Positions 8,023-16,019 of a stretch of 47,933 bases of DNA are shown piece after piece. Positions within the stretch are counted from its first letter, which is position 1. Each line of letters begins with the position of its first letter. The position numbers and the translations under genes were made by a program. The notes beneath the pieces were generated by a model. The model did not search any database. It worked only from the letters and a program-made list of their open reading frames with translations, and was not told the origin of the DNA. The DNA is from Haloarcula japonica DSM 6131 (GTDB taxonomy: Archaea; Halobacteriota; Halobacteria; Halobacteriales; Haloarculaceae): NCBI RefSeq assembly GCF_000336635.1, contig NZ_AOLY01000009.1, positions 1 to 47,933 of the forward strand, given 5' to 3'.

Positions 8023-8217
8023 ATGGCGACAGGCACTGTAGACTTCTTCAACGATACGGGTGGCTACGGTTTCATCGAAACCGACGATGCCGACGAAGAC
8101 GTGTTCTTCCACATGGAAGACGTCGGCGGCCCGGACTTAGAAGAAGGGCAAGAAGTCGAATTCGACATCGAACAGGCAGACAAAGGCCCGCGAGCGAAGA
8201 ACCTCACGCGACTGTAA
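8023..8217 (+). CDS. cspA: Cold-shock domain protein, copy 2 (tandem duplicate)
   Basis: A 64-residue paralogue 90% identical to its upstream neighbour. Only six residues differ (D19E, E21D, S23A, I34V, D35G, E48D), all conservative or surface changes, and both RNP motifs are intact. It begins 2 nt after the first stop and has no promoter of its own, so it depends on cotranscription and reinitiation or an independent ribosome entry. Recent duplication or gene conversion explains the identity. Confidence 0.95.
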   Translation: MATGTVDFFNDTGGYGFIETDDADEDVFFHMEDVGGPDLEEGQEVEFDIEQADKGPRAKNLTRL

Positions 8218-8392
8218 GCGGGGACGGCTCGCTTTTCAAGGGTTCGCTGCTCGGACCGAGCGGCGCTACTCGGCACCGTGTGGGTTCCCACCGCTGTCGC
8301 CGCGCCGTCCCTCGAACCGAATATCTTCGGGTAGAGCCGACCAGCGCTCCGAATCCGAAGTGTCTTAGGGACAGCGACGCCGACCGCATGGT

Positions 8393-8803
8393 ATGAGCGA
8401 GGCCGACGCACTCGACGATGACCTTTACCGCCGGACCAAGCAACTGCTCGAACCGGGCGAGATTCAGCTCAACGGCGCTGTCGTCCACACGGAGTACGAC
8501 GGTAGCGACGAGATCGAAATGATGCAGGCCACCATCGAGGTCGGCGAACTCATCGCCGAGGGTGCGGGCTTGGACCCGAAGGACACGTACGTCTACTCCG
8601 GCAGCGACGATCCGGAATTCGCGTCGAACCAGCACCAGGGCCTCACGCTGGACGGCGAGGAGTTCGTCTGGGAATGCCAGCAGCTCCTCCGCAACGGTTC
8701 CTTCGATCTGGTGTTCTACTACGAGGCGAGCGCCGACCACGACGGGATTCTCGAAGCTATCGAGGACGCTGGCTACGCAGTCACTGGCGTCGAAGGCGAG
8801 TAA
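8393..8803 (+). CDS. Conserved haloarchaeal protein of unknown function (possibly DUF5778)
   Basis: A 136-residue acidic soluble protein without signal peptide, membrane segment or recognisable catalytic motif. Features are an N-terminal helix (LDDDLYRRTKQLLEPGEI), a predicted alpha/beta core with TYVYSGSDDPEFASNQ, and a C-terminal FDLVFYYEASADHDGILEAI. It looks like the haloarchaea-only family I associate with DUF5778, recalled rather than verified. It is monocistronic between the csp pair and a convergent zinc-ribbon gene only 5 nt away. Confidence 0.6.
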   Translation: MSEADALDDDLYRRTKQLLEPGEIQLNGAVVHTEYDGSDEIEMMQATIEVGELIAEGAGLDPKDTYVYSGSDDPEFASNQHQGLTLDGEEFVWECQQLLRNGSFDLVFYYEASADHDGILEAIEDAGYAVTGVEGE

Positions 8804-8808
8804 ACGCG

Positions 8809-9099
8809 TCAGTCGCCAGCCGACAGCCGTTCCTGACAGTTGTGGCAGTAGGTGTAGTCGGGACCGTTCGCCGCGCCACAGATACGGCAGTTCGTTGCGT
8901 CAACCGCAGCCTGTTCGAAGTAGGCGTTGAGCTGGCCGGTGTCGCGACCGTTGCGCTGGCCACTGAACTGTTCGACGAGCGTGTCGTGTGCGGCGTAGTC
9001 CATGAGCCGAAACATCAGCACGAACCACAGCGGCACCCCTACCAGGACGAACAGGTAGACCAGCAGCCGGACCGCCAGTTCGGCTGTCGAGATTGCCAC
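8809..9099 (-). CDS. Single-pass membrane protein with C-terminal zinc ribbon
   Basis: A 96-residue protein. Residues about 8-32 form one strong membrane helix (LAVRLLVYLFVLVGVPLWFV). A soluble segment follows, then a zinc-ribbon at the end: CRICG at about 71-75 and CHNCQ at about 85-89 (two Cys-x-x-Cys knuckles). Such short membrane-anchored ribbons are common in haloarchaea and may serve in protein-protein contacts. Function is unknown. It is divergent from the siroheme decarboxylase gene, sharing a roughly 100-bp promoter region. Confidence 0.75.
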   Translation of the reverse strand: MAISTAELAVRLLVYLFVLVGVPLWFVLMFRLMDYAAHDTLVEQFSGQRNGRDTGQLNAYFEQAAVDATNCRICGAANGPDYTYCHNCQERLSAGD

Positions 9100-9170
9100 G
9101 CGCGGGTTTGGGGCGCAAGGGGGTAAAACGCTCCGGCGGCCCGGACACTGGTACCGGCTGTCCCGGACTG

Positions 9171-9178
9171 TTTTTATT
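9171..9178 (+). promoter_or_regulatory. TATA box of the heme biosynthesis operon
   Basis: TTTTTATT is centred about 26 nt before ATG 9201, predicting a leaderless mRNA and arguing against the in-frame start at 9093, which lies upstream of this promoter. Confidence 0.6.
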
Positions 9179-9200
9179 CGCAGGCCTCCCAGATTTGGAC

Positions 9201-10256
9201 ATGAGCGAAGACCTCGGGACGGTAGACCGGGCGGTGTTGAACGCCTTCCAGGGCGGCTTCCCGGTCGTCGAACGGCCGTTCGAACCGGCCGCGGCGGCCC
9301 TCGCCGACCACGGCGTCGACATCGACGCGGACGAGCTGTTAGCGCGCGTACAGGACCTCGACGACGCGGGCGTGCTCACGCGGTTCGGGGCACTCATCAA
9401 CGCCGAAGCGATCGGCGGCACTGCCACGCTCGTCGCAACTCACGCCCCTGAAGACAGCTACGACGAGCATGCTGAGCTGATAAACGCCCACCCGGAGGTC
9501 GCGCACAATTACGAGCGCGAACATCCGCATCTGAACATGTGGTTCGTCCTCTCGGTGGCCGAGGAAGGACGAGTCGAAGACGTGTTGGCCGAAATCGAGG
9601 CCGAAACCGGCGAGGAGACGTACAACCTCCCGAAACAGCAGGAGTTCCACGTCGGCGCGAAGTTCCCCGTCGAGGGGCCACAGACCCAGGACATCGACTG
9701 TTCGGACCTGGGACCGGACGTGACGCCGACCGACAGCCAGTCCCTGACCGCCGACGAACTGGACTTGGTGTTGGAGATACAGGACGGCCTCCCGGTCAAC
9801 GCCACGCCGTACGCTGACGTGGCCGACGAAATCGACGCCGATGTCGAGTGGGTGCTGGAGACGATACAGCGGTTCAACAGGGAGGGGAAAGTCCGCCGCG
9901 TCGGGGTCATCCCGAACCACTACGCGCTCGGCTACAGCGAGAACGGGATGACCGTCTGGGACGTGCCCGACGAAGTCATCGACGAAGTCGGTCCGGCTAT
10001 CGCCGAGTTTGACTTCGTGACCCACTGCTACGAGCGGCCCCGCCACGACGGCGTCTGGCCGTACAACTTCTTCGCGATGACCCACGGGCGAAGCGAAGCA
10101 GAGAGTCAGGAGCGCATCCAGCAAGTCCGCGACCGGATGGCCGACCACTGGGACGTGACCGAGGGCGACTGGGACACGCTGTTCTCGACGCGCATCCTGA
10201 AGAAGACGGGCATCAGGCTGGACGAACGAGCGCGGCAGAACACAGAGACGGCGTGA
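9201..10256 (+). CDS. Siroheme decarboxylase, fused AhbA/AhbB (Lrp/AsnC-like)
   Basis: A 351-residue protein made of two tandem Lrp/AsnC-like halves. Each half has a winged-helix start (DRAVLNAFQGGFPVVERPF at about 8-26; DLVLEIQDGLPVNATPYADVA at about 190-210) followed by a ferredoxin-like domain (RFGALINAEAIGG; RRVGVIPNHYALGYSENGM). The second half carries THCYERP and WPYNFFAMTHG, hallmarks of AhbB/NirD-type siroheme decarboxylases. These convert siroheme to 12,18-didecarboxysiroheme in the alternative heme pathway. Separate AhbA and AhbB subunits are usual in other prokaryotes; here both are in one chain. The next genes encode precorrin-2 dehydrogenase and HemA, so the operon spans early and late steps. 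Confidence 0.9.
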   Translation: MSEDLGTVDRAVLNAFQGGFPVVERPFEPAAAALADHGVDIDADELLARVQDLDDAGVLTRFGALINAEAIGGTATLVATHAPEDSYDEHAELINAHPEVAHNYEREHPHLNMWFVLSVAEEGRVEDVLAEIEAETGEETYNLPKQQEFHVGAKFPVEGPQTQDIDCSDLGPDVTPTDSQSLTADELDLVLEIQDGLPVNATPYADVADEIDADVEWVLETIQRFNREGKVRRVGVIPNHYALGYSENGMTVWDVPDEVIDEVGPAIAEFDFVTHCYERPRHDGVWPYNFFAMTHGRSEAESQERIQQVRDRMADHWDVTEGDWDTLFSTRILKKTGIRLDERARQNTETA

Positions 10257-10302
10257 ACGTACGCATTCCGGACTGGCGTACCGAATCAGGGTACTCTGAC
10301 CA

Positions 10303-10950
10303 ATGATTCCGCTCATGCACGATTTCGAGGGCGAGACGGTACTCATCGTCGGTGGCGGCCCGGTCGGTGCGCGCAAGGCCCGAGCGTTCGCCGCGGAGGC
10401 GAGCGTCGTCGTCCTCAGCCCCGAGTTCGGCGACCGGACGTTCGCTGACGCTGCAAAGGTCCGGGCCGCACCGACCCCCGAAGATGCCACCGACTGGGTT
10501 GAGCGGACCGATCCGGCGCTGGTCGTCGCCGCGACGGACGACTCTGACCTGAATGATGCTTTCAGCACGGCCGCCGAGGAGCACGGCGCACTCGTTAACC
10601 GCGCAGACGACCACGGCGACCAGTCGTTCGGCAATGTCGTCGTACCGGCCACGGTACGGGACGACCCGGTGACACTGGCTATCGCCACCGGCGGGCGCGC
10701 GCCGGCGCTGTCGAAGCACCTCCGCGAGCGGTTCGAAGACGAGTTCGGGAACGCCGGTCTGATGGCCGAGATCGTCGGCGACCTCCGTGAGGACCTGCGC
10801 GACCGGGGCGTCCCGCCGGCAGAACGTCGTGACGCGGTCAGGCTCGTTGTCAGATCACAGGAAGTTTGGAAGGCTTTAGATAGTGGCAGGTCCAAAGGGG
10901 AGCAAGTAGCTAGAGACGTGATCGGAGAGTTACCTGGTGATCAAACGTGA
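10303..10950 (+). CDS. Precorrin-2 dehydrogenase / sirohydrochlorin ferrochelatase (Met8/CysG-N family)
   Basis: A 215-residue protein with the N-terminal NAD-binding VLIVGGGPVGARKARAF (about 13-29), then LVVAATDDSDLND (about 75-87), LVNRADD and NVVVPATVRDDPVTLAIATGG, followed by ALSKHLRERFED. This is the SirC/Met8 signature. The enzyme oxidises precorrin-2 to sirohydrochlorin; whether it also chelates iron cannot be decided. It starts 46 nt after the siroheme decarboxylase, and its TGA overlaps the GTG of hemA (GTGA), indicating translational coupling. An internal ATG (residue 5) is an alternative start. Confidence 0.92.
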   Translation: MIPLMHDFEGETVLIVGGGPVGARKARAFAAEASVVVLSPEFGDRTFADAAKVRAAPTPEDATDWVERTDPALVVAATDDSDLNDAFSTAAEEHGALVNRADDHGDQSFGNVVVPATVRDDPVTLAIATGGRAPALSKHLRERFEDEFGNAGLMAEIVGDLREDLRDRGVPPAERRDAVRLVVRSQEVWKALDSGRSKGEQVARDVIGELPGDQT

Positions 10951-12293
10951 GAGGGGATACTGGTGCAATCGTTGGGGTCTGTATTTCCCACGAACGCGCG
11001 AGCGTCGACCAATTAGAGACCGCTGCGGCGGACAGCGAGCGCCACGCCGTCGAATCCCTGCTCGCAAACCCCGAGGTCGAAGAGGCGATTGCACTGCAGA
11101 CGTGTAACCGTACCGAAGGGTACGTCGTCGTCTCTGATCACGAGGACGGGCTCGACGCGCTCGAACTGTTCACCCGTGCCGTGCCCGATGACGTCGTCGT
11201 CGAGATGGGTCACGAGGAGAGTCTCCGTCACTTGCTCCGAGTAGCCGCCGGACTCGAATCGATTGTGCTGGGCGAGGACCAGATCCTCGGCCAGCTCCGG
11301 ACCGCCTACGAGACCGCCCGCGGCGTCGGCGGCATCGGACCGATGCTGGAAGACGGTGTCACGAAAGCGATTCACGTCGGCGAGCGCGCCCGCACGGAGA
11401 CGAAGATCAACGAAGGAGTCGTCTCGATTGCCTCCGCCGCGGTTCGCCTTCTCAAACAGGAGAGTTCGCTGGCGGACGGGACAGCGCTCGTCGTCGGGGC
11501 TGGCGAGATGGGCCAACTCGCTGCGGAGGCGCTCAGTGAGGAAGTAAACCGGCTACTCGTGGCCAACCGGACGGTCCCACACGCGGAGCATATCGCCGAA
11601 TCAGTCGACATCGACGCCAGTGCGGTTGCGCTCGACGGCATCGAAGCGGCTGTTTCCGAGGCCAGTGCCGTCATTTCGGCGACGGGAAGCGGCGATCAGG
11701 TGTTCGATATCGGGACCTTCAGCGATGCCGGTGACGTATCTATTGTCGACATTGCCCAGCCGCGTGACGTCCCGGCCGGTGCGGACCGGCTCCCCTCGGT
11801 GACGGTGTACGACCTCGATGCGCTGGAATCGGTGACCGCCGAAACGCGGAACAAGCGACAGCGAGCCGCCGAAGCGGTCGAGCGCATCGTCGACGAGGAG
11901 TTCGACCGCCTGCTCACGCAGTACAAGCGCAAACGCGCCGACAGAGTTATTTCGACGATGTACGAGAGCGCCGAACAGGTCAAGGCGGCAGAGATAAACA
12001 GCGCGCTTTCGGCGGCTGACTTCGACGATGATCAGGCGGAAGTCGTCGAAGCGATGGCCGACGCCATCGTCTCGCAGATCCTCGCCGCACCGACCAAGAG
12101 CCTGCGCGACGCCGCGGAAGAGGACGATTGGTCGACGATTCATACGGCGTTGCAACTTTTCGACCCGGACTTTGGCGGCCCCGATCAGGCCACCCCGCCC
12201 GAGTTCACCCAGGGTATGTCGGTCGAGGACATCCCCGACGGCATGCGCGACGAGATCCCGAACGCGATGCTCGACCGGCTCTCCGACGACTGA
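10947..12293 (+). CDS. hemA: Glutamyl-tRNA reductase
   Basis: A 448-residue HemA catalysing the NADPH-dependent reduction of glutamyl-tRNA(Glu) to glutamate-1-semialdehyde, the first committed step of tetrapyrrole synthesis. Seen: LQTCNRTEGYV with the catalytic Cys at about 53, HLLRVAAGLESIVLGEDQILGQ (about 93-114), the Rossmann loop ALVVGAGEMGQLAAEAL (about 180-196), VANRT, and the dimerisation helix region (about 300-400). The C-terminus ends in a Pro/Asp-rich tail not found in bacterial HemA. The GTG start overlaps the preceding stop by 3 nt. It is the last gene of the heme operon. Confidence 0.97.
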   Translation: MRGDTGAIVGVCISHERASVDQLETAAADSERHAVESLLANPEVEEAIALQTCNRTEGYVVVSDHEDGLDALELFTRAVPDDVVVEMGHEESLRHLLRVAAGLESIVLGEDQILGQLRTAYETARGVGGIGPMLEDGVTKAIHVGERARTETKINEGVVSIASAAVRLLKQESSLADGTALVVGAGEMGQLAAEALSEEVNRLLVANRTVPHAEHIAESVDIDASAVALDGIEAAVSEASAVISATGSGDQVFDIGTFSDAGDVSIVDIAQPRDVPAGADRLPSVTVYDLDALESVTAETRNKRQRAAEAVERIVDEEFDRLLTQYKRKRADRVISTMYESAEQVKAAEINSALSAADFDDDQAEVVEAMADAIVSQILAAPTKSLRDAAEEDDWSTIHTALQLFDPDFGGPDQATPPEFTQGMSVEDIPDGMRDEIPNAMLDRLSDD

Positions 12294-12334
12294 CCACGCC
12301 CACCTTTTTGCCCACGCCGCCCGACGTAGCCGAT

Positions 12335-12613
12335 ATGGCAGACCTGCTCTCTGACGACGAGATTAGCGACCGGCTACCCGAGCAATGGACCCGCGAGGGC
12401 GACGAAATCATCCGCGTCTTCGAGTTCGACGGCTATCTGGATGCGTCGGGCTTTCTGAGCGCTGCGGCCGGCCTCGCTGAGGACGCGTGGCATCACCCGG
12501 AGATGACTATCCGCTGGGGCGAGGTCGAAGTCCGGCTCACAACCCACGACGCCGGCGGCATCACCGAGAACGACATCGACCTCGCCGAGCGGCTGAACGG
12601 CATCCACGACTGA
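12335..12613 (+). CDS. 4a-hydroxytetrahydrobiopterin dehydratase family (DCoH/PhhB-like)
   Basis: A 92-residue protein of the pterin-4a-carbinolamine dehydratase fold. The diagnostic HHPEMTIRWGEVEVRLTTHD (about 53-72) and GGITENDIDLA are intact, including the His-His-Pro active-site motif and the second His of LTTH. The family recycles oxidised pterin cofactor or, in microbes without aromatic hydroxylases, acts in molybdopterin/folate-like chemistry. ATG at 12335 follows the T-rich CCTTTTTGCC about 28 nt upstream (leaderless). It is 42 nt after hemA and 1 nt before the next gene. Confidence 0.9.
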   Translation: MADLLSDDEISDRLPEQWTREGDEIIRVFEFDGYLDASGFLSAAAGLAEDAWHHPEMTIRWGEVEVRLTTHDAGGITENDIDLAERLNGIHD

Positions 12614-12614
12614 T

Positions 12615-13040
12615 GTGACTGTGGACACGACTGACGGACTCGCCTCCCTCCAGCCGACTGACCCCGATGGCGCGACCGCACAGTACGTTTTCCGGGTAGC
12701 AATTCAGCTGGAGCCGGACGCAGACGGGTTGTTGGCCGACCCCGACCGGTTCGAGACGACGCTGTATCGAGCGGCTGACGATCCGGGGACCAGCGGCTGG
12801 CTGTTCTTCCGGGATACGCTCTGGCGGGGTGAACTCGCTGACGAACCGCACTTCCGTCGGCTCGCCGAAGACGAACTCGGCTGTCCGGTCGTTTCGGCGT
12901 CGTTCAGTGAGTTCCGGACCGACGAGGCGCATTTCGACGCGCTGAAAACCGAAATCGCCGACAACCTGGCCCTATTCAACGCCGACTCGGTCAGCGAGGC
13001 GCTCAACAAGTACCTCGGCAGTTCGATACGTGTGACATAG
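12615..13040 (+). CDS. LWR-salt protein (haloarchaeal family of unknown function)
   Basis: A 141-residue acidic protein containing the LFFRDTLWRGELADEPHF segment (about 63-80), the Leu-Trp-Arg motif that gives this haloarchaea-restricted family its name. No transmembrane helix, zinc site or catalytic motif is evident; the C-terminus (LNKYLGSSIRVT) is conserved-looking. It begins 1 nt after the DCoH-like gene, suggesting cotranscription. Function is unknown. Confidence 0.75.
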   Translation: MTVDTTDGLASLQPTDPDGATAQYVFRVAIQLEPDADGLLADPDRFETTLYRAADDPGTSGWLFFRDTLWRGELADEPHFRRLAEDELGCPVVSASFSEFRTDEAHFDALKTEIADNLALFNADSVSEALNKYLGSSIRVT

Positions 13041-13114
13041 GCGGAGCCGCTGCTGTGTAGTCAGTGACTACAGAGATGTTATACACATCAAAAATGGTAG
13101 TAGGGCCCGAAAGA

Positions 13115-13121
13115 CTTTATC
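13115..13121 (+). promoter_or_regulatory. TATA box of HAD hydrolase gene
   Basis: CTTTATC is centred about 31 nt before ATG 13149 inside an AT-rich island (13075-13140) that contrasts with the flanking G+C-rich coding DNA. Confidence 0.5.
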
Positions 13122-13148
13122 AGAAAATCCCCAATAAATCTACCCCTC

Positions 13149-13796
13149 ATGACCACCAACTACGATTTCTGGCTGTTCGACCTCGACGGGACGCTCGTCG
13201 ATATCGAGCCAGCGTACCCCCGGAAGGTGATGGGTGCCGTCGGCGACTGCCTCGGCGTCGAGTTCACCGACCGGGAGCGGGATGCACTCTGGTACGGATT
13301 CGGTGGGACACGGTCACGGACGCTTGCGGAGCGTGGCGTCGACCAGCAGGAGTTCTGGCGGCTGTTCCACGAGGAGGAAGACCCTGTCGCCCGGGCCGAG
13401 GCGACGTATCTCTACGACGACGCCGAGGCGTTTCTCGCCACCCTCGATACACCGGTCGGGCTGGTCACACACTGCCAGCAGTACCTCACCGAGCCGGTGC
13501 TCGACCACCTCGACATCGCCGACTGGTTCGAGACGGTCGTCTGCTGTGACGACGACATCGGCTGGAAGCCCGACCCGAAGCCGGTGGAGCTGGCGATGCG
13601 AGAGATGGGTGTCTGGCACAACGGCCACAGCGGTGTGCTGGCGGGGGACAATCCATCAGACATCGGTGCGGCGTGGAATGCGGGCCTTGATGGCGTCCAC
13701 GTCGGTCGGCGGTCCCCGGCAGAGACGGGCCGGTGCGTGCGCGGCGACAGACGCGTCGCTACGTTACTCGACCTGGCGTCGTCTCAGGGCAGGTAG
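13149..13796 (+). CDS. HAD superfamily hydrolase (phosphoglycolate phosphatase-like)
   Basis: A 215-residue HAD phosphatase. Motif I is FDLDGTLVD (about 10-18, nucleophile and general-acid Asp), the C1 cap follows, motif II is LVTHCQ (Thr), motif III has the KPDPKP lysine (about 143-148) and motif IV is GDNPSDIGAAWNAGL (about 165-179). Substrate cannot be assigned; the small cap and length fit Gph/beta-phosphoglucomutase relatives. The C-terminus overlaps the convergent MoeA-like gene by 13 nt. Confidence 0.92.
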   Translation: MTTNYDFWLFDLDGTLVDIEPAYPRKVMGAVGDCLGVEFTDRERDALWYGFGGTRSRTLAERGVDQQEFWRLFHEEEDPVARAEATYLYDDAEAFLATLDTPVGLVTHCQQYLTEPVLDHLDIADWFETVVCCDDDIGWKPDPKPVELAMREMGVWHNGHSGVLAGDNPSDIGAAWNAGLDGVHVGRRSPAETGRCVRGDRRVATLLDLASSQGR

Positions 13797-14710
13797 TCCC
13801 AGTTTTCCACAGTGACGGTCGTTCCGGCATCGATACCGGCCTCGTCAGCGGGCACGGATACCCAGCCGTCGGCTCGGGTCGCCGTCGCGAGGTCGATACC
13901 GGGCAGCGGCGTTGCTGTCCCGTCGCTCACGGCGACTGGCGTAAACGTCTTCACACCGTTCTGACTGTCGATGTCCGCCGCCAGCGTCGCTCGTGTCTCC
14001 GGGTGTGCGGACAGCGGTGCATCGGCAAACGCCTTCAGTAGCGGACGGAGGAGCTGTACCGCGCCGACGCGGGCTGCACTCGGCGACTTCGGCAACAGCA
14101 GGACCGGGCGGTCCTCGACGACGGCGATACCCGTCCGCTGGCCTGGGTCGATATCGACGTAATCGGTGAACACCTCACCGAGATCCGCAACGACCTCTCG
14201 AAGCGTATCCTCCGGTTCGGTCCCTGTGATGACGAGCGCATCTCGGGTGAGGTCGCGCTGGACGGCCATCCGAAGCGCCGGAGTGTCGTCGGCAACGGGG
14301 TCCCGGTAGGTCACTTTCCCGCCCCACCGGTCGACGTACTGCGCCAGCGTAAACCCCGCTGTCTCGACCTCGGGGGCTGCGCTGGCATCCGCTCGGAGTT
14401 CGTCACCAGTCGGTACGATGCCGACCTGCGGTCGCTGGCGGACGAGCAGCTCGGAGACGCCGGTCGCCCTCAGCAATCCCACGTCGCCGGGCCGTACCTG
14501 ATGCCCCTGGTCGAAGACGGTGTCATCGACCGACATATCTGCCTCCTCGGCGGGTTTATTCGCCGTTGTGTCTGTCGCCAGCACTCGTCCAACAGCGACG
14601 GAGAGCGGAATTCTGTCTGTTCGGTCGACGGGGACAGCGAAGCTACCGAGCTGTCTGCGGGCAGTCTCCAGCGCTAGCGACTCAGCCTCCGACGGCGGGG
14701 AGCCAGCCAT
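13784..14710 (-). CDS. MoeA-like protein with degenerate molybdotransferase motifs
   Basis: A 308-residue protein recognisable as MoeA/CinA-type only in parts: RIPLSVAVGRVLATDT at the N-terminus, then RQRPQVGIVPTGDELRADA and the C-terminal domain IV-like beta segment. It is about 100 residues short of MoeA and lacks the F-D-x-S-A-M-D-G-Y motif (here EEADMSVDDTVFDQ) and most of the domain II insertion. The usual G-G-V-S-x-G-x-x-D is replaced by VITGTEPEDT, and G-L-P-G-N-P by LLLPKSPSA. Molybdenum insertion is therefore doubtful; a MoeA-derived binding or regulatory protein is more likely. ATG 14710 is preferred over GTG 14755 because a TATA-like TGTTTTT lies between them. Confidence 0.7.
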   Translation of the reverse strand: MAGSPPSEAESLALETARRQLGSFAVPVDRTDRIPLSVAVGRVLATDTTANKPAEEADMSVDDTVFDQGHQVRPGDVGLLRATGVSELLVRQRPQVGIVPTGDELRADASAAPEVETAGFTLAQYVDRWGGKVTYRDPVADDTPALRMAVQRDLTRDALVITGTEPEDTLREVVADLGEVFTDYVDIDPGQRTGIAVVEDRPVLLLPKSPSAARVGAVQLLRPLLKAFADAPLSAHPETRATLAADIDSQNGVKTFTPVAVSDGTATPLPGIDLATATRADGWVSVPADEAGIDAGTTVTVENWDYLP

Positions 14711-14820
14711 ACCCCTGCTAGTGGGTACTGTGGCAAAAACACCCCGAGTGACCACGCCTCAGCCGCCGCTTGTTCACACTGACTGAGAACGTTTTTGCTC
14801 GGTCGGGTCGGCATCGACGT

Positions 14821-15597
14821 ATGGTCCTCCCGCAACTGGTCGGCATCGTGTTCCTGACCATCGGCGGTTTCGTCCTCCTTCGCGGTGGCCGGGAACTCAG
14901 AACGGTGTTCCACATTCTTCGAAACGATCCCGTTCCGGTGCGCTCGCTCGACGGCCACACCGGACCGGTCGAAATTACCGGCACAGCCGTCGCCCACGAG
15001 GATGCCGGGACCGTCACGTCCCCTTTTACCGGTAGCAAGTGTCTGGCCTACACCTACGAGGTCGAGGAGTATCGGTCGTCGGGCAAACACTCAAGCTGGG
15101 AGACACTGGACGAGGGACAGGACGGCGTCGACTTCATCGTCGACGACGGGAACGCACGCGTTCGCGTGAACCCGGACGGCGCGGACGTGCGGTTCGAGTC
15201 CCAGTCGGTGACGGTGTCCCCCGGGACTGAACTCCCCGAGCGATTGGCCGACTACGTCGAGCGAACAGAGGGCGTCGAGGCACAGGATGGGTCAGTGAAC
15301 CTGCTCGTGACGGAAATCAGCTTGGGGAACAAACAGCGCTTTACCGAGCGTCGGCTGGACGTTGGCGAGGACGTGTACGTTTACGGCCAGGCGATGCGCG
15401 GCCCCGCAACAGCGTGGGGAAGCAATCTGGTCGACGCTGTTGTCGGGGACGGCGACGGGACGCCGGTGTTCGTCATCTCCGACACCAGCGAGCGTGGCAC
15501 TGCGCGGCGGATTGTTCGGGATGCTATCGCTGAGACTGTGTTCGGTCTTGTTGCCGTTATCATCGGCAGCGTTGCCCTCCTGTCCGGGCTTCTGTAG
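14821..15597 (+). CDS. GIDE-domain membrane protein (E3 ligase MULAN/MAPL-like without RING)
   Basis: A 258-residue protein with N-terminal (about 3-20) and C-terminal (about 238-257) membrane helices. A GIDE/BAM-type domain lies between them: VEITGTAV, SPFTGSKCLAYTYEVEEY, WETLDEGQDGVDFIVDDG, RRLDVGEDVYVYGQA. This is the domain of human MUL1/MAPL, found without the RING finger in many prokaryotes. No RING-type Cys/His cluster exists here, so ligase activity is not implied. A TATA-like GTTTTTG (14791-14797) supports ATG 14821. Its stop overlaps a GTG that could open the Hsp20 frame, so the two genes are adjacent and possibly coupled. Confidence 0.75.
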   Translation: MVLPQLVGIVFLTIGGFVLLRGGRELRTVFHILRNDPVPVRSLDGHTGPVEITGTAVAHEDAGTVTSPFTGSKCLAYTYEVEEYRSSGKHSSWETLDEGQDGVDFIVDDGNARVRVNPDGADVRFESQSVTVSPGTELPERLADYVERTEGVEAQDGSVNLLVTEISLGNKQRFTERRLDVGEDVYVYGQAMRGPATAWGSNLVDAVVGDGDGTPVFVISDTSERGTARRIVRDAIAETVFGLVAVIIGSVALLSGLL

Positions 15598-15644
15598 TGG
15601 CCGAGACCGTCGGGTTTACCACTGCGTACCACTTAGATGGGCGC

Positions 15645-16001
15645 ATGTCTGCCCTGCGTGAAGCGCTTCGGGACCTTCCCGATGCCGTGTTCGCGGACGT
15701 GCTCGAATCCGAGGACGAATACCTGCTCGTGCTCGACCTGCCGGGCGTGACCGCGGAGACGATCGACGTGACCGTTGAGGGGGGCCGCCTTCGTATCGAC
15801 GGGCAACGGACCAAGGACGTGCCCGGGGAGTTCACGTTCGTTCGCGAGGACCGCTCCGTGTTCCTCGACGCCGAGCTCCCGCTCCCGCCGGACACGACCG
15901 GACAGGGCGGGGAGGGGACCGTGGAAAACGGCGTCCTCGAACTCCGCCTGCCGAAGGCGACAGCCGCACCGAGCACGACAATCCCGATCGACGGGGACTG
16001 A
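15645..16001 (+). CDS. Hsp20/alpha-crystallin family small heat-shock protein
   Basis: A 118-residue small heat-shock protein from ATG 15645; an in-frame GTG at 15597, overlapping the previous stop, would add 16 residues. The alpha-crystallin domain shows YLLVLDLPGVTAETIDVTVE, LRIDGQRT, FTFVREDRSVFLDAELPLP and VENGVLELRLPKA (the C-terminal beta strand). It ends TTIPID, close to the I-x-I/V tail motif. The domain is short, as in haloarchaeal Hsp20s. It probably holds unfolding proteins; it lies between two membrane-associated genes. Confidence 0.88.
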   Translation: MSALREALRDLPDAVFADVLESEDEYLLVLDLPGVTAETIDVTVEGGRLRIDGQRTKDVPGEFTFVREDRSVFLDAELPLPPDTTGQGGEGTVENGVLELRLPKATAAPSTTIPIDGD

Positions 16002-16019
16002 CCCAGAGGTGGCAAGCCG

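Noticed and set aside
9093..9200. N-terminal extension of the siroheme decarboxylase
   Set aside because: Lies upstream of the TATA box; ATG 9201 has leaderless spacing.
9339..10895. 518-codon minus-strand frame
   Set aside because: Antisense to the siroheme decarboxylase and precorrin-2 dehydrogenase genes, both of which show clear motifs; low-complexity translation.
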